This document shows, piece by piece, positions 12,816 to 24,034 of a stretch of DNA of 64,000 nt. The position numbers and the translations under genes are program-made. The notes beneath the pieces are model-generated. The model was not told where the DNA came from. It did no database searches and worked only from the letters and a program-made list of their open reading frames with translations. This DNA comes from Zoroaster sp. YZ-2022 (lineage: Eukaryota > Echinodermata > Asteroidea > Forcipulatida > Zoroasteridae). The DNA is taken from the NCBI GenBank assembly GCA_029582265.1, contig CM055837.1, forward strand, positions 7,887,926 to 7,951,925. The letters run 5' to 3'. Each line of letters begins with the position of its first letter. Within the stretch, counting starts at the first letter, position 1.

Positions 12816-13032
12816 GTTTTAATGTTTTTTTTTAAATATTTGTTATACGTTTTCTCGCGCTCATTTCTTTCTACTGAAATTTATTTTTTGACGTAGTTGA
12901 TTTTTTTTAAAATCTAAACGCATTTACATTTAACTCATCTGCATTACCAGACACTTCGGGTAATATGGGATATATCTTTGTTGTATCGTTAGAGATGCTC
13001 ATTATTCTATTAATAAGGGTAGATTATATTTT

Positions 13033-13515
13033 TTAAACCAAAGAAAAACTTTCAACTTTTATATCGAAACAGATTCCTGTTTCTAAACTACCAAAAAAGG
13101 TCGCATGTACAAAGACTTCTTGATCTTCGACTTTAAAACAAATTCCGCATTCTAAAAGCTGCGGTATATTGCTAAAATTAAAGTTTGCGTCAAAATCTTC
13201 AGTAGTGGAAAATACATAAGCTGTGTTGACTACAAACTCGCGCCTTGCGGTGACTGAATAAAAACTATTATTACCCTTGATTCTTTTAGCAAAAAATTGA
13301 ACAGTATACTGGTTCTGTTTCGAGAAAAAACAGGGTTGACTCATTAATCCTTTCCACTCGATGAAAATAGGTAGTCTTCCCATTAAATTGATCAATGGTA
13401 CCGTATTTCTAACTTCCTTTGGAGCGATACGATTATGATATTCATAAATGGATGGATTGTAATGTTTAGAGAAAATGTGTTTGTTTTTACGAGTTGGACC
13501 GTAAATACTCGCCAT
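13033..13515 (-). CDS. Unrecognised 160-residue element protein
   Basis: A complete open frame from ATG (13515) to stop, six bases downstream of the preceding minus-strand frame. Composition is rich in Phe, Asn and beta-branched residues, with no signal peptide or membrane segment. This suits a compact beta-rich protein. The close head-to-tail spacing with 13521-13871 suggests the two were co-transcribed in the mobile element. It could be a minor structural or capsid-associated protein by position alone. I recognise no family. Confidence 0.45.
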   Translation of the reverse strand: MASIYGPTRKNKHIFSKHYNPSIYEYHNRIAPKEVRNTVPLINLMGRLPIFIEWKGLMSQPCFFSKQNQYTVQFFAKRIKGNNSFYSVTARREFVVNTAYVFSTTEDFDANFNFSNIPQLLECGICFKVEDQEVFVHATFFGSLETGICFDIKVESFSLV

Positions 13516-13520
13516 ACTAT

Positions 13521-13871
13521 TTACAATTGGTTTTTATTAATTTCGACGGTTAAAATGGTCGGCATACTGCGATTATTAATGTCTCTAACGATAGAATCTT
13601 TAATTTTAAAACTCAATTCGTTAAAAGTACCAGTCTTGAGATTTTTTTGTAATGGATTAGAATATTCTATCCAGGCGCTTTCACCAAATTTTTTTTCTTG
13701 TAATGGAAAAACGTTTAAAATAGTTGAAGGTTTACCGTTGAAAAAATTTTCGCTAGAAGAAATTTGATCGCAATGAATGTACATTATTTTAAAAGGTTGC
13801 AAATCAATTTTTCCACGATGCTCTCCCATAGCTAGAAATTCATTCGGAAAACCGAGTAAATTAGCGAGCAC
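13521..13871 (-). pseudogene. C-terminal part of a structural-protein-like ORF
   Basis: The frame of 116 codons looks like the end of a longer protein: its upstream boundary at about 13880 is an abrupt junction with unrelated plus-strand sequence. It contains the segment FNGKPSTILNVFP and later GTFNELSFKIKD, a spacing typical of a beta-sandwich. In Maverick/Polinton-type elements, jelly-roll structural proteins occur in this neighbourhood, so a capsid-like origin is possible. This rests on general resemblance only, and the missing N-terminal part prevents a firm assignment. Confidence 0.4.
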
Positions 13872-13904
13872 GGCTGAGAATTTTATTCTTCGGTTTTGAT
13901 GATT

Positions 13905-14128
13905 AATTAGGAGCTCAAGCTCAAGCTCAAGCTAAAACTGGAATTATCGTACCAGGTACCGGTTTCGATGCAAAAAGAGAATTCTTAAACATTCTCCATG
14001 CTTCGATCGATTCTCCAATATATTCGCAATCTTCTATTCAGAGGTACCAAGATTCTTTACAATACGCTCGATCGCAGTTAAAAACTTTGTTATTGGAGAA
14101 GATTTATACCTTATGCCATCCGACATGA
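13905..14128 (+). pseudogene. Open fragment on the opposite strand, no start
   Basis: About 70 codons are open on the plus strand from a GCTCAA repeat (alternating Ala-Gln) to a TGA at 14126-14128. The peptide has a helical look (YQDSLQYARSQLKTLLLEK). There is no ATG, and it abuts the broken edge of the minus-strand frame at 13880. It may be the tail of another element gene brought in by rearrangement. Confidence 0.3.
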
Positions 14129-14130
14129 AT

Positions 14131-14520
14131 TTACGAATGTCTCGATGTCTCGTTTTCGATGTCTCGTTCTACATTCGTCGCAGCTTGCGGTAAATCTTTC
14201 ATTTCAATGCTTTCAGGAATTATTTTATCAATCTCACTTGTTAGTTGTTGTAACGCCTCACGAGCCTTTCTCGAGACTTTAACACGGTCATTTCTACCCA
14301 ATACTTCATTAATAAATGATTTTCCTGGATGACCTTTATCACTCGCTCTTATTTCTATTTCTTTTAGGGATACAAAACGGGTTTTATATATGTTTATATA
14401 TTTTTTTATAGCGTTATAATAAGACTGTTTATTAACTCTCTTTGTTCTGCGGTCCAACACCAACAATAATGGCCCATGCTCGCGCGCGAAATTCTTCAAT
14501 TCTCTCAATGTCCATTTTGA
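14131..14520 (-). pseudogene. Basic element protein, frameshifted near its start
   Basis: The main frame is open for about 125 codons but lacks a nearby ATG. An ATG at 14510-14512 opens a different frame that stops after about 27 codons, so a frameshift near 14440-14460 is likely. The open part is very basic (Lys/Arg rich), with a helical segment near QSYYNAIKKYIN and a second near ASDKGHPGKSF. No domain is recognised. Confidence 0.35.
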
Positions 14521-14527
14521 TAAATAC

Positions 14528-15212
14528 TTAAAGGGGGACTGACATCCTTTATAGTGTGTGTACTTAAGGCGTTTTGTAATAAAATATTGTTTTTGAGACC
14601 CACCTGTGTCTATTTAATCATTGATTTCTGAGTACAATTATTTTAAAACAATGTTTGAAGTGTTTGGGGGAGGCAACCCCGCCCCATGGTGGAAGCTTCA
14701 TTTGCATAAGATATGTGACGTAAGGTCGGGAAGATCCGATGTGTACATGATGTACATGTACATACAAACGTTTGACACACGTAGCGTCGATTTCATTTCT
14801 TCCGTGATTTTTGTTTCCGGAACTAATAAAATGCCGGGAAGATGTGTTTCTGCAGAATGCAGCAACACCACCAGAGACGGTGTTAGCCTTCATCTGTTCC
14901 CAAGTGACCCAAAAATTGCCGTATTTGGACGAGCAAAGTTCGACTGACAAGAGTAAAGTGGTCAGGTCCATCAGCTCACATAATTTTGTGCAGCGATAAT
15001 TTTGAGCCGAATTTCTCTTCCCGACATGACGTCACGAACAGCTCCTCCGTGCAGGGCGTAAAAGTGGGGGGCATTTTTACAATGGTAAAATAACACTCTC
15101 AAAAACAATAAAAACACAAAACAAAAATTGTATTGATCTTTTACTGATATAAAAGAATAAAACGATCACATATTTAACTGTTTGATTTAAATCCATGTCA
15201 GTCCCCCTTTAA
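14528..15212 (+). mobile_element. Kolobok-type element with TTAA flanks
   Basis: The ends are AGGGGGACTGACAT and its exact complement, directly flanked by TTAA on both sides (14528-14531 and 15209-15212). TTAA target duplication together with an encoded THAP domain fits the Kolobok superfamily better than piggyBac. The element is 677 bp without the flanks, too short for a transposase, so it is non-autonomous. It sits inside the larger 11.5-15.6 kb element just short of its right terminal repeat, so it inserted later. Confidence 0.75.
14831..15088 (+). pseudogene. Broken THAP zinc-finger domain
   Basis: The frame starts at MPGRCVSAEC (C5, C10), a classic THAP start, and continues with FPSDP, a hallmark of the fold. 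It stops at 14945-14947. The remainder (a Trp, then LCSDNF) is found in the next frame. In THAP domains this position is normally Cys-x2-His-Phe, so the zinc-binding His has become Asn as well. THAP domains bind DNA and sit at the N-terminus of P-element and Kolobok transposases. Here a frameshift and the lost ligand mark it as dead. Confidence 0.75.
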
Positions 15213-15213
15213 G

Positions 15214-15608
15214 CATCGTCTTTATCATACTATTACATTTTATTTTTCTCAATTTTCATTTTTTTTTAAATATTTTTTTTACATATCTTGTTTTCTTTTA
15301 CAATTCTTAACTAACATCAAGTAGTAGGGAAAATGGGGGGTCTGGCAAATTTTCAAAAAAACATTATTTTTTACATACTGGGTACAGTAACACTCATTGT
15401 TAATCTTTACTTGTTTTTACATAATATTCATACCAACAACAAATACAAAATTTTATTTTTTTATTTTTATTTATTAATTGTTTTGCTTAAATCATCAACA
15501 TCACATTCTACATATACAATTTTAATATTAAAATTTGTACAAACAACCATTTTACAAAAAAATACGTTCTTTAGAAAATGGGCCAGACCCCCCACTTTCC
15601 CTACTACT
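15214..15608. repeat. Right terminal inverted repeat, internally palindromic
   Basis: Reverse complement of 11495-11866, with some length differences in A/T runs. As on the left, an inner foldback (15321-15608) begins and ends with the AGTAGTAGGG word. Confidence 0.85.
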
Positions 15609-16002
15609 GGCAGCGATCCATGAAGATGGAGGGGTGGGTGGACATGCCCCATAATATAATAAAAATTATCGTCCCTCCGTACCGACAACACTGCTGCTTT
15701 GTATTTTCTAACTAGGCACATCTACTAGGCAAAACAAGTCTACGGCTTCTGGTTCCCGCGCGCGTTGCGTCAGACTCGCGGGTCGTTGTTGTTAGTTTTC
15801 TTTTAACTTGCTATGGAACAATGTCCATTTGCAGCCAAAATTGCTGAATCGATCAATTGGAATATTGTCATGTTGTGTTTTAATTTAAACGACTTTTTCA
15901 AATAGGGGTATGAACGTTTGCCCGATTTATGAGGTCTCTCTTATACTACCATACTTTGTGTATGGGGAAATTGGCCTGGTTCCAATAACCGCGTATACAC
16001 GT

Positions 16003-16191
16003 CAGGGGCGGATCCAGGATTTTAAGAAAGGGGGGCACAAACTTTGAGGGCTAATTTCAAAGTTGAAAAATGCGAGTGCGTAGCGCGAGGCCCTATACAA
16101 GGGAAGGGGATATTATTTCACTTCTTTTTGACTCGGCAAAAATAAGGGGAAGGGGGCGTGCGCCCGTTGCGCACCCCTAAATCCACCACTG
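16003..16191. mobile_element. hAT-like MITE
   Basis: The ends are CAGGGGCGGATCCAGGATTT and the complement of CAGTGGTGGATTTAGG, the CAG...CTG form usual for hAT elements. CACGT flanks both sides as a likely remnant of the target duplication. No coding capacity. Confidence 0.6.
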
Positions 16192-16344
16192 CACGTTTCA
16201 TAAAAGCAAAAGAAGAAACAAACAATAACAACAACAAAAAGTCCCACCCCACAGATTTTTAAGTCGGCGTTTTTGTTGTTGTTTTTTCTTTTTTTCTTTT
16301 CTTTTTGGGGGTCGAGTAAGGAATCGAGTAAGCAAGGCGCCTAC

Positions 16345-16671
16345 CTGTTCGCCGGTGTAGGAGTAGACCCAACCTTGTCTCTGAACCAAATGATGGGAGC
16401 CATGGTAGTCTGAAACGTTGACGAGTTCACACTGTCCTGACGATACCTCGTAGTTCGCTGAGTGACATGACACCGAGGCTTCGCAAACCAGATGACATAA
16501 TTTCTGTGTCTTCGTGTGTGTTGAGGTGCTGTTAAAACCCACCAAGGCAACATCAATCATTGCACACCACACATTATTGCATGATTTTAGTGCATTTCCC
16601 TTAATAGGTGCAGATATCACAATCAGAAACAAGGATATAAAGGCAGACCACCATGCTCCGATGGTCGCCAT
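16345..16671 (-). CDS. First exon of a secreted PAN/apple-domain protein (gene 1)
   Basis: The exon runs from an ATG at 16671 to a CAG|GTAGGC donor at 16344, 109 codons, phase 0. Residues 1-27 form a signal peptide (hydrophobic core ISLFLIVIS). Residues 31-109 form a PAN/apple-like module with cysteines at 31, 36, 59, 63, 69 and 81. Two N-glycosylation sites (NST at 47, NVS at 85) are present. The Cys59-63-69 spacing is identical to the paralogous exon at 55758-56129, although the sequences are otherwise very different. PAN modules mediate protein or carbohydrate binding outside the cell. The following exons lie left of the window. The open frame continues past the donor into simple sequence, which supports splicing there. 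Confidence 0.8.
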
Positions 16672-18643
16672 TGTTATTCTGATTTACAGTGCGTCAGCGT
16701 GATGACATGACCAGCCAGAGCGGTTTGGCGATAACTAAAACGAGCAACACCTTGTGGACCATTTCACTCTCTGAAATCGCTTAAATTGCTGACCAATCAG
16801 ATAGCGCTGATCGCCAATGACGTCACAAACATTAATTACATATTAATGAGCCATGCCCTGGCGAATCTTCAGAACAAACATCGTGATATCGTCTGTGAAT
16901 AATGATCAAAATATAACTATGTGACAATTGTCCGAAAGATACTCCTTCAGAATCTGGTATTTATTCTGCGATAGACAAACGACTTACCAAATAAGATAAC
17001 TAATGAACTGGGGTTTTGACAAATCTGTGAAAATGTGACGAATTGTACCAGTGTGTTGTTTTTGTATTATTTAAAAAAATATTTTTGTGATTGGTATAGA
17101 CCTAGATAAGGCCTTTACTATTTATTTACATAAAATTAATTCAATAGAAAACATTCAACATAATACAGATGATACAAGGAAAAATAAGAGAAAGGAAATT
17201 CGCTTCTTTCGAGTGCCTTTTAATTGTTTTAATAGCGTTAACATTGATAAAATGGTGCAAAAATATTAAAAGTGACTCAGACACCAGTGGCGAATACAGG
17301 ATGTGGCAAATGGATGAGACACCTGACAGGAGCACCTCTCATATTTTGATGATTAAAAACATAACATTTTCCGAAGCAAAAATAAGCAGTTTACGGTCTC
17401 ACTCCAGGCCAAAACACAATCTCCAGTTTGAATTCCCGTGCGTAACACAGCCTATTCGTGGTTCAAGCCACGACTAGGCTTGTGTGATCGATTCTTGATT
17501 GCCGCTGAATGATTGCAGTGGTTCGTCGAGTGAGGGCGATCTAGCCAAACTGATTCTAGGCGACATGATTAAAAACAAATGTATTTCTTTGACGCCAACA
17601 TTACATCAGTTGGGCACCGGCGCCCTCCGCTATGGTTATTAGTTGATGCTTGTGCGTTTCCATAATTATTACATTCTGCTCAATGTCTTTTTTGTTTAGA
17701 CTGGCTTAAAAATGAAGTTTTTATCAACTGGTCTTTGAGTTTCATTTGTTTTAATTTAATGTGTAGAATTGGTAATTAGTTTATAAATGTTTCGATACTA
17801 ACCTAAAACGTACTAAGAAGCTGATGGTTCGATCTTCCATAGAAATAAATGATGTCTGAAGTGCAGACATTTTAAAGAAATGTTTTAATATTTCCGGTTT
17901 GAATTTACGAAAGAGTCCTCTTTCCCTAATTTCACATTAGAATGAATACACACATCTGAGCGACATGACTTATGAAGATACGCAAGGTACGTCTTGTGTA
18001 TACAATAAACTTGCTAATTGTATCGACTAGCATAACCTATGTGAGGGGATTCATGATAAAATAAAATCTCAACAAGTCCCGTCTATAAACCACTTTTGAA
18101 CCAGAATCCGTTGGTTTTGTTTTTATAAAGATTCAAGGAGGTTTCAGAATAATCAGACTGAACAGGTTTCAAACATCCGCCTCGTCTTTCTTCGCCACTG
18201 GTCACTATTGGTATAAATTTTACACAATAATTATTACGTCTAGTTCAGTGGCGAAGCCAGTTTTTGTTATTAATAGTATTTTTCATTAAATATAGCCGAT
18301 TTCATATAAATATTATTTTGTTCATATTTTCGACCATTTGCAAAACTTCAAATAAACATCTTGTTTTACAAATACAAACAGTTATCAATCATAAATATCG
18401 ATTATTTTGCTGTAAATTTCTCAGTTCATTTTTAAAAACATTCTTTTTTTAATTCATAGTTATGAATATCCAAAACCTTGGGTGCAAATTTTAGCACTTA
18501 ATTTACAATTTCTCAAACTGGTCAACAGAGGGCACCACAACCCCTGATAATCACTGGCTGCACCACTTCACTAGATACATGACAAATAACAAATTTTTAA
18601 ATTTCGTTAAACACATTCAATTAAGCAAATTAAAAGAAATCAC

Positions 18644-18856
18644 AAATAAATGGACAATATCGTCACGATCAACGGGGCATATAATCAGATTGCTAGTTTC
18701 AGATTGACTGATAATAATACCCAAAATGATAAGGTCATATTACCATAAATGAGCCAGTAATTTTCAGGCTTTGTGATCATCTTAAAACTAGGATAACAAT
18801 TCCATGCCCTGTTGAAATTTTCCTCTCATCTTGACGATATTATATTGTCCCTTTAA
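18644..18856. mobile_element. TTAA MITE, old copy shared by both duplicates
   Basis: It has the GACAATATCGTCACGATCAA left end and ATTGTCCCTTTAA right end. The homologous copy sits at 58682-58860 in block B, truncated on its right side, so this insertion predates the duplication. Confidence 0.7.
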
Positions 18857-21729
18857 TCAATACGTTCATTTGAAGTAATACCTAAATGGCCTATATAGTT
18901 ATGCGAGCATGCCATACTTTCAAAGTCTATATATACCTTTATCACGTTGAAACCATCTTGTTTTACTGCCATAGAAATTAACATGACTAAACCGAGGCTA
19001 AGAGGAATATAGTCTGGCCCTTTTATGTATAGAAATCACCGCTGTGATCGTATTAACGCACAGGGAACCTGACGAACTTATGGCTACACTGTGATCAAGG
19101 CAAATACGATTTTGGTCAAGGTGATGTGTCTTCATAGTTGATGAGGTTCAATACATAAACATAGGAACCAACCTATGGAGGTTTCAGCTCAATTAATCAG
19201 CACGTGACTGAGAACAAATTACAAACCGTCAATTTGCAATGAATTAAAGGGAAGATACAACATTGGTTATTATCAGATTATCAAATAAACGAATTACTAT
19301 CTAAGAACTTACTTGGTGTAATGTTGATATGAGTATCAATCATCCTGAGATATTATTTCGTCTAAAACAGATTTTTTTTTAAATTGACAAAAAGCCTACA
19401 AATAAAATGAAATAAAATAATCAAGCGTGTAACAGTTTGTCGCGGTTTTCTCAAAAACTTCAGGACCTATTGTGATGAAATTTTCACAAGTTAGTTTTAT
19501 TATACATTTCCTGAAAACTAGAGGGTTGAAATGACCATACATTACCAAATACCAATGTTATACCTTCCCTTGTAAAGGGCAACGTGTTTTACCCCATAGC
19601 AGACAGTACTACAATTAAGTACAATGAGATGGGCTTCAAAGTAAATGACAATCAAGATAAATTCCCTGTAGAAATGAATGATTGGAAACCTCATAGACTA
19701 CAAAGCCAGGGTAACGTACATTTTGTTGATTCAAAATTCTTTCGGTAAAATGAATTCATTTCTGACAAAATTGAAAAAGAAGCCCAAATATACTAAATAT
19801 CAACCATAAGTGATCGATAGTATTTGACTACAGGTATTAATGTTTCACTCACATAAAATCGTTCTGAATATTTAATTACAGTTAATTACATTTTAACAAA
19901 ACATGATTCTCAACTTAAAGGGCCTATGAAATAGAAATGTTTTGACTTGATTTTGTGAACTTTCACTGCATGCTGTTTTTGTTGTGTTCTCACAAACAGC
20001 GCCCTTGTGTGTCAAGGAAAAGCATGATTTTCTTTTTCAAATTTACAAAATCTTCACTTTACCTCAAAAGTAAATTTTCGATTTTGTTTAAACTGTCCAG
20101 AAGCATAGATATTTGCCAAAATATGTATCTACACAAAAGTGCATGTTATAGGCCCTTTAAAAATATTTTGTTCTTGTCAAAGAATTGTCAATTAAAGAGC
20201 AACATCCAAAGACAAAGTCACAACTATTTACATTTGACTTTAATATAGAAATACCATATAGTGTATAAATTTACTCTATAAAGATTCAATCACTAAATTT
20301 AACTCATTGACAAGCAAAACAAAACAATGACAAGTTTCTTATACATCATATTGCTCAGAGATATGTTGCGCCATGATGCTCAGAGATATCTTGAATCTTA
20401 TTAAAAAATTCATTGTCCGACGCAATTTACTTATTACAATTTAACAACAGATTTCACTGATTAAATAAAATTCCTGGTTTCTTGTCCCCCAGTTTGTCGC
20501 CTCCACGTCGCAGACCCATTGTTTCAAATTTCACGTTTCTTCTATTACTTTATTCATTGTGAAACTGTTATCATGTGAGTGTACATGCTTGAGATGTAGT
20601 ATGTATTTTGCCCATTTGTTTTGACTCACATAAATGGTTTGGTCGCCAAAAAAACACATCTCTAAAAACATGACACTACACCAAGTCTGAAAGTGAACTT
20701 CGACCAGAAACCAGAGATGTTTTTTTTTTATGATTTGGCCTGTTCAGGAAATTATTTTTCTCTGCATGACCACTAAGTGTAAATGAACCTACTACACGTA
20801 CTATCTACATATACATTCTAACACAATTACAGTTAGTGCAAATACACAATTTCATTTAAGTCAAATCTCAAAAGCCACAGTGTACACTTTCGGTAAATTT
20901 AATTATTTATGATACAACAATTAATAGTTTTTTGCTTCCCACCAAAATAAAACTGAAACACACAAATAATTATCCCTGCAGAACGAAGAATTTTGTAAAA
21001 ATGTTGACGCCATACTGTCTTTATTTTTCTATATTTTTTGATTTTAATTTAGACATTTATCGAAAGTGTACCGTGTGTTCTTCAAGATATTATCTATCAT
21101 TTGTAATTCGGCTTCCACAAAATTATTATTATTATTATTTTCAAAAGAAAAAGTGCAATTTAAATCCACAAAATGTATTAATAAAGTAGTTATGTACCTA
21201 CTATTGAATTGGTCAACATGAGACGTTATTATAATCCCATCTGAATAATTATGGTTTTTGTTTTTCTAAATTGTACTTGATAGTGTTGTACTTTTCAAAG
21301 ACTTCAACAGTCAGAGTGCTACACCCAAGAAAATATCATTACTATTTACATACAAATGAACAACACCAGTATACAATAAATAAATCGAATTTCCATTGAA
21401 ATTAATTCACTAAATCTAACTGTTTTCAGTCACAAAAGTTCCTTGTAAAATATTTAATTTGTCAATGTTTTTTCTGCAAATTTCTTTCAATTCTAGCTAT
21501 ATCGCAACTCTCTCTAATGGGCAGTATTCCAACGGACCTAGCATTTTTAATTAAATATGTATAGTAGGAATAGGCCTACTATGGGCAGAATGATTTCTCT
21601 GGATGTTTGATACCATCACCGACTTTAGCATACACTTTCAGGTATATCTTTGTACGTTTTATTTTAATGACTATATGTGTATAGGGGTTTGAAGATGTTG
21701 TAGTTTCCGAGCGATGAACACATACGACC

Positions 21730-21851
21730 TTAAATGCAGCCAATAAGCTCGAAGCGCATACACATCCCATTGATATACCTCATAGGACGTATGCGGATAT
21801 ATCTTGAGCGGATCATTCTCTGTGGTGCGGACTGAACTGGGACTATCACGT
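21730..21851 (-). CDS. Terminal F5/8C exon (gene 2)
   Basis: After a TTCTACAG acceptor, the frame gives RYIRIRP, then MRFELIGC, one residue, and a TAA stop. RYIRI.P followed by .R.E..GC is the hallmark end of the discoidin (F5/8C) fold, so this is the last coding exon of the gene whose earlier F5/8C exons lie at 23078-24163. The paralogous exon at 63003-63127 differs by only a few residues and keeps the frame, acceptor and stop, which supports coding function. The exon begins with two bases of a split codon. This does not match the phase of the candidate preceding exon at 22384, so a small exon may be missing. Confidence 0.75.
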
Positions 21852-22383
21852 CTGTAGAAGATGCATCCGACGAGTAAAACTGAGAATAGAAGTAGAAATT
21901 TTAAAAGATTAGTTTATTTCTTTATTGCTGTAAATGTATTGTTTAAATACAGTAGCAGATCCAGGGTTGCCAACAAGGGGAATGCAGCAAAACAAGGGAT
22001 AAAAACGATATGGTTAGATTACATTCATAAGATGATCACAATGGATGGGACACATACCTAATTTGACCCCCTGAATTCCCTGTAAAGGTGACTGATTATA
22101 AACATAAAGGAATATCTGGAAAGGTTGAATAGTAAATGCATGTGAATATTATATGTTATAATTTCTGATATCCTGACCCTTCATTAGACCAATCGCGCAC
22201 ACGACCATAAATGTTTGAGAAAGTTCCAGTCCAAACAAATGTAAGGCCATAACATTTCTCAAGAGCCTTTTTTAGCAACAATAAACGATGCTGGTGATAT
22301 TTCACCTGGAATAAGTTACAAAAATAAATAGAGAATTAGCTGTTGAACAATGTTGATGATATAACTTTGTGTCAATCTTTTAC

Positions 22384-22455
22384 CGATGTGGAACAGACAA
22401 ATGATATTCTGTATGATCGTATTCACCAATGAACAGTTGTTTTTGAGTCACGAAT
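22384..22455 (-). CDS. Candidate F5/8C exon (gene 2)
   Basis: A 72-bp stretch between a CTCAG acceptor and a CG|GTAAAAG donor has one open frame, giving FIGEYDHTEYHLSVPHR. This resembles the F.GN.D strand of discoidin domains that lies between the exon at 23078 and the RYIRIRP exon. The paralogous block has 63703-63780 with a different acceptor, yet total length changes by a multiple of three. Entry and exit phases conflict with both neighbours as drawn, so the exon edges or an extra exon remain unresolved. Confidence 0.5.
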
Positions 22456-23077
22456 CTGAGTTAAAATGGATAACTATAGTGGCCAAACGTTACGTTTGAT
22501 GAAGTGGTTATAATCTGAGCAATTAGTCCCAAGTATTTATTGTTTATTTATATCACGATGCTTTAAAGAATATTAGCAGCAATGAGTAATTGATTTACGC
22601 TGTAAAATATATATGCATGATTAAGTACATATATAAAGGCTGCATCAAGGGTCACCCGTTGGCTTCGCTATCGTAGGTGTCACTTGTGTGCTTCGCTATC
22701 CACATATCAAGATAGGCTGTGTCTTTTGTATAATTGGTATAAGTGTTAGTATTTAAAATGTTCACTATATTAAGGATTTGAAGCTTTGTATTGTGGAAGT
22801 AAGTAGGAGTAAGGTTTGTGGTAGCAACATGTAACAATCTCCGAGAACACTACAACTATCAGAGAGTGTTATACATAATATTGTCCGTATAGTTATTTAT
22901 GTACTGATTATTATTCTTAGGGTGTTGTGTTTGCAATTATTTTTCATGAAAATATTTTCAACTACATACAACTGTAATTTGTTGGTCATTGTAAACGGAA
23001 ACACATTTCTTCGTTGCCACCTAGCGAGTAAACATACGAGTGGAAAGTATAACAATATTGGTATAGTCTTAACTTAC

Positions 23078-23265
23078 GCGTCGTTGAGTTTCATCTTCAT
23101 TCTTCATATCAACCCATTTGACGTCATCATCGCTATAACTCATGTAAAATTCAGAGACATATTTATTAGAGTTGTAAAGTCCTTGGACTATCAAGCCATA
23201 GAGGTCTACCACGCGACCGATATCCACCTGAATCCAAACTCCAAATGCCGAACCACACCAGGCGC
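23078..23265 (-). CDS. F5/8C exon, central part (gene 2)
   Basis: The exon lies between a TTGATCGCAG acceptor and a CGC|GTAAGT donor, 188 bp, phase 1 to 0. It encodes AWCGSAFGVWIQVDIG, the diagnostic W.QVDLG core of the discoidin fold, then strands ending SDDDVKWVDM. It joins in phase to the exon at 24035 (one base carried over). F5/8C domains bind membrane phospholipid or glycans and are common in secreted adhesion and recognition proteins. Confidence 0.85.
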
Positions 23266-23668
23266 CTGCGATCAAATACAAGAGAAACAATGGAATTATC
23301 ATCTCCATATAAACAATGTAGATTGAGTAATTATTCATCGTCAGCTATATTTATCACCTGATGTAAAATTACAACAAGTCTCGAGCAACATAAGGTGTCT
23401 CAACAGATCCAGCCTGCCAATCAAACAGCACCGATTAACCAATACTCTCGAGCAACACCTTAGTCTCAACCGATCCAACCTGTCATTCAAACAGCACCGA
23501 TTAACCAGTAGGGTTTAGCCTTTCATGACATTGGTTACTATGTTGTTCAAGCGCTTGAATTGACTTTTATGAATGTGGCTTGACCGAGTTCTTAGCATTG
23601 GTATTAGAGTGGGCAAGTACTATGACCATACACAGATCGGTGTAGTGAGCACATGGGGCATTGCTTTT

Positions 23669-23826
23669 CAGTGGGGGGGGGGGGGTGGCAGGGGTATGGG
23701 TTTTTCCCTTTGCTTTTTCTTTTTGGGGGCACTATCGGGATTTTTCATGGGTGGAACCTGGGGGGCGGACACTGGAAATTTGTGGGGGGCACGTGCCCCC
23801 TCAGGCCCCCCATGGCTACGCCACTG
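23669..23826 (-). mobile_element. hAT-like MITE with G-rich body
   Basis: The right end read on the minus strand is CAGTGGCGTAGCCATGGGGG, a form common at hAT-type ends. The left end is CAGTGGGG. It lies in the intron between two F5/8C exons and includes a G13 run. No clear target duplication, so the boundaries are tentative. Confidence 0.4.
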
Positions 23827-24034
23827 GGTCCTAACCCGTTCCTTTTGGTCTGCCCTCACGTTGGCTGCATGGTTTAGATTTCATAGTTTTGATTTCCTTT
23901 ATGAATGAAAGAAATAATGTTTGACGACAGCTGCTCATCCTTCTCAGGGCTGTACCAACAAATTGTTTCCTATTTAATTCTATGCACGTTTATGTAAAAC
24001 CAAAAATACATAATACAATGTACATTGTACTTAC

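Larger units (their letters stand above)
11495..15608. mobile_element. Maverick/Polinton-like element, non-autonomous
   Basis: The element is bounded by inverted repeats of about 372 bp (left) and 395 bp (right). Its ends read AGTAGTAGGGAAAATGGGGG and the complement. A possible 6-bp target duplication (TGGCGA left, TGGCAG right) has two mismatches. Inside are one plus-strand ORF and at least three minus-strand ORFs, several broken, plus a nested Kolobok-type element. Long terminal inverted repeats starting 5'-AG, a 6-bp target site and a cluster of structural-protein-like ORFs are traits of Maverick/Polinton elements. At 4.1 kb it lacks a visible polymerase, integrase or ATPase, so it would be a deletion derivative. 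An alternative is two palindromic MITEs bracketing a captured fragment. Confidence 0.5.
17105..22535 (+). repeat. Segmental duplication block A
   Basis: It aligns in the same orientation with 57281-63870. Landmarks in both include TTAATTCAATAGAAAACATT at the left edge, GGTTTCAGCTCAATTAATCA, AGTACAATGAGATGGGCTTC, and the terminal F5/8C exons at the right. It therefore holds the 3' exons of one gene and the intergenic DNA before the next gene's first exon. Block B carries later insertions that A lacks (58888-59929; 114-bp tandem duplication at 60575). Confidence 0.9.

Noticed and set aside
13521..13871. Calling the element an intact endogenous virus
   Set aside because: Frames are truncated or frameshifted and no replication or integration genes are visible.
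16345..16671. Reading the PAN exon as a 157-residue single-exon protein
   Set aside because: Beyond residue 109 the frame enters Lys/Gln and Leu runs from simple sequence. A good donor at that point and the paralogous exon's donor support splicing.
23573..23908. Gly/Trp-rich 111-codon frame
   Set aside because: Produced by the G-rich body of a hAT-like MITE inside an intron.
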